Shown one piece after another: positions 5,842 to 7,364 of a stretch of DNA of 7,364 bases. A model generated the notes under the pieces. It did no database searches and was not told the origin of the DNA. It worked only from the letters and a program-made list of their open reading frames with translations. A program made the position numbers and the translations under genes. The first letter of the stretch is position 1. Each line of letters begins with the position of its first letter. Origin of the DNA: an uncultured Litorilinea sp. (GTDB lineage Bacteria; Chloroflexota; Anaerolineae; Caldilineales; Caldilineaceae); NCBI GenBank assembly GCA_946885925.1, contig CAMPHP010000133.1, positions 1 through 7,364 on the forward strand, in the 5' to 3' direction.

Positions 5842-7017
5842 CTAAAACGTCACGTGCAACTTCTCCAGCCCGCGCAGGGTGAGGTTATCGCGGTAGCTGA
5901 TTGGGTCGTCGCCTAAGGCTAAGTTGGGGAAGCGGCGCGCCAGCGTGGCAAAGGCGATACCCCCTTCCAGCCGAGCGAGTGGCGCGCCCAAACAATAATG
6001 GATGCCAGCGCCAAAGGCGAGGTGGCGGTCATTGCGGGTGAGATTTAGCTGGTCAGGGTCTTCAAACTGCCTTGCATCGCGATTGGCAGAACCTAGCAAG
6101 AAGGCGATCTGCTCCCCAACTTTGAATTTGTGCTCACCATAGGAAAACTCCTCTTTGACCATGCGCCCCGTAAGCTGCACAGGGCCATCATAGCGCAGCA
6201 GTTCTTCAACGGCAGATTCAGCCAAGCTTGGATTGTCGACCAGCAATTCCCATTGAGAGCGATGGCGCAACATCGCCAGCGTGCCATTGCCAATCAGGTT
6301 GACCGTTGTCTCATGTCCGGCGATGAGCAGCAATGCACAAGTCGCAAAGAGTTCCTCACGGCTCAAATGTTGTCCTTGTTCTTCTACTGCGACCAAAGCC
6401 GAGAAGAGATCGGCCTGGGGCCGCTTCCGGCGTTCGGCTAACAACTCATCCAGATAGGCCGTGAGTTCCCCCGCGGCGACTGACGCTTGGTCATAGATTT
6501 CAGTGACATCGGTCAAATCGAGCGCGCGAGCAATCGCATCTGACCAGACATGGAAGCGCGGATAGTCGGCAGCAGGTACACCGAGCAGCGCGCAGATAAC
6601 GGTCACAGGCAATGGATAGGCATAATCAGCGACGAGGTCCATCTGTCCTTGCTCTTGCACCTGATCCAACAAGTCGTCGGCAATTTCCTGGATGCGTTCT
6701 TGCATTTGGGCCACAATGCGTGGGGTAAAGGCTTTATGCACCAGCCCGCGCAGGCGTGTGTGGTCGGGTGGATCGCGCAGCAACATCCAATTCGACATCA
6801 TCATGTTTAGAGCGCTTTGGCTCGGCGGTGGAGCTGCTGTTCCCAACTGTTCACGTCCCAGGCGTGGATCGCGCAGCAATGCAGCACAGTCGGCATAGGT
6901 GGAAGCAAACCAAATTCTCCACTCGGGCCAATAGTAAATGGGCGCGTGCTCGCGCAGTAAGGCGTAGGTAGGATAGGGGTCGAGTCGAAACGTTGGGTCA
7001 CGTGGATCGAATTGCAT
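5842..7017 (-). CDS. Cytochrome P450 (bacterial class I, CYP107-like)
   Basis: This is a complete soluble cytochrome P450 monooxygenase of 391 residues, the usual size for bacterial class I enzymes, which take electrons from separate ferredoxin and ferredoxin reductase. It inserts one oxygen atom from O2 into an organic substrate. The signatures are all present in order: the C-helix region DPPDHTRLR (82-90), the oxygen-activating I-helix AGHETT (233-238), the ExxR pair E272/R275, and the heme loop FGAGIHYCLG (335-344) with C342 as thiolate ligand. There is no N-terminal membrane anchor, so it should be cytoplasmic. A strong AGGAGA (complement of 7023-7028) five bases before the ATG fixes the start. 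It resembles the CYP107-type hydroxylases of secondary metabolism, but family number and substrate cannot be set by eye. No ferredoxin gene is adjacent. It converges on SDR B and diverges from the hydrolase gene. Confidence 0.95.
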   Translation of the reverse strand: MQFDPRDPTFRLDPYPTYALLREHAPIYYWPEWRIWFASTYADCAALLRDPRLGREQLGTAAPPPSQSALNMMMSNWMLLRDPPDHTRLRGLVHKAFTPRIVAQMQERIQEIADDLLDQVQEQGQMDLVADYAYPLPVTVICALLGVPAADYPRFHVWSDAIARALDLTDVTEIYDQASVAAGELTAYLDELLAERRKRPQADLFSALVAVEEQGQHLSREELFATCALLLIAGHETTVNLIGNGTLAMLRHRSQWELLVDNPSLAESAVEELLRYDGPVQLTGRMVKEEFSYGEHKFKVGEQIAFLLGSANRDARQFEDPDQLNLTRNDRHLAFGAGIHYCLGAPLARLEGGIAFATLARRFPNLALGDDPISYRDNLTLRGLEKLHVTF

Positions 7018-7077
7018 AGCTGTCTCCTAATTGCCAACTATGGCTTGCCAGCCCTCTAAAAGTAAGTGTGGCTAAGG

Positions 7078-7083
7078 TATAAT
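7078..7083 (+). promoter_or_regulatory. Consensus -10 box (TATAAT) before the hydrolase lipoprotein gene
   Basis: TATAAT is a perfect match to the bacterial -10 consensus and ends six bases before the GTG at 7090, so transcription would start at or near that codon. No good -35 hexamer lies 16-18 bases upstream; TTGCCA at 7045-7050 is too far (27 bases). If used, it would give a leaderless or nearly leaderless mRNA. Confidence 0.4.
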
Positions 7084-7089
7084 GCGGTT

Positions 7090-7364
7090 GTGACTACACC
7101 AAATCGCCATGTACTCTCCTATGGCACCTATTATACTTGGTTGAGCCAATATAGCTTGCGACCTATCTGGCTTCTATACGCTCTGATCTGTCTGCTGGGC
7201 GGCTGTGTAAGCTCTCCCCTTTACCCGCGTACACTCCATTCCGCTGAGTGCCCGCTGCCTGTGCCCGAGGAATTGGAAGAAGGTCACACCATCACCTGTG
7301 GCTATCTTCACGTTCCCCAAAACCGCGCACTGCCGGACGGTCTTCAGGTGAAGCTGCCCTATGC
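7090..7364 (+). CDS. Alpha/beta-hydrolase lipoprotein (TAP-like), N-terminal part
   Basis: The first 91 codons of a gene that runs off the right edge. The GTG at 7090 opens a protein with a hydrophobic stretch (about residues 28-38, PIWLLYALICL) ending in the lipobox LGGC, with C42 as predicted lipidated cysteine, so the product is probably exported and membrane-anchored. The mature start, with CPLPVPEELEEG followed by TCGYLHVPQNR, matches the opening of secreted alpha/beta hydrolases related to tripeptidyl aminopeptidases, which typically read CGYLTVPEDR there. The catalytic Ser, Asp and His lie beyond the window, so activity cannot be checked. A GTG at 7066 is an alternative in-frame start; a stop at 7063-7065 closes the frame. 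AAGG at 7074-7077 is a weak, distant ribosome binding site for 7090. The gene diverges from the P450 with 72 bases between. Confidence 0.75.
   Translation, partial: MTTPNRHVLSYGTYYTWLSQYSLRPIWLLYALICLLGGCVSSPLYPRTLHSAECPLPVPEELEEGHTITCGYLHVPQNRALPDGLQVKLPY

Noticed and set aside
7031..7050. TTGCCA direct repeat and GCCA/TGGC half sites between the P450 and hydrolase genes
   Set aside because: The arms are only four to six bases and could arise by chance; no known operator is matched.

Overview
The window is 7.4 kb of bacterial DNA of moderate GC content with six protein genes: one partial at the right edge, none interrupted. The mix of genes points to a member of the Chloroflexota. It includes an FtsX-type ABC permease of duplicated-half design, a secreted Calx-beta protein ending in a YLP-x-x-x-R tail, a bacterial class I P450 and a TAP-like alpha/beta-hydrolase lipoprotein with a CGYLxVP motif. 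The taxonomic call rests on protein style only and is tentative.

Layout from left to right. Bases 1-135 hold no recognisable protein but fold into three consecutive hairpins (20-104). A complete 800-residue ABC transporter permease follows (136-2538, +). It meets a secreted three-domain Calx-beta protein tail to tail (2575-3738, -). A 228-base divergent control region (3739-3966) carries a 16-bp tandem duplication inside a purine-rich, T-poor leader. Two co-oriented paralogous SDR dehydrogenases come next (3967-4737 and 4998-5768, +), each 256 residues and 79% identical without gaps. The 260 bases between them hold a 17-bp x2 repeat, a 14-bp x4 repeat, a terminator-like hairpin and a second hairpin just upstream of the second ribosome binding site. 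The second SDR converges on a complete cytochrome P450 (5842-7017, -) across a 15-bp inverted repeat that probably terminates transcription. The P450 diverges from the start of a lipoprotein hydrolase (7090 onward, +) with a near-consensus -10 box very close to its GTG start.

The genes do not form one operon: the strand order is +, -, +, +, -, +. The SDR pair is the only co-directional pair, and even there a terminator-like hairpin suggests separate transcription. Both SDRs and the P450 are redox enzymes and could share a pathway, but the convergent arrangement gives only weak support. The permease and the Calx-beta protein are envelope functions without visible partners here; the expected ABC ATPase is not in the window.

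The most interesting signals are: the SDR duplication, where the paralogues differ at the putative cofactor-choosing position; three different short tandem repeats clustered around the SDR copies; the hairpin in the second SDR's leader; the structured segment at the left edge; and the C-terminal YLP tail of the Calx-beta protein. I found no convincing CRISPR array, mobile element, tRNA, rRNA or clearly novel multi-gene system.
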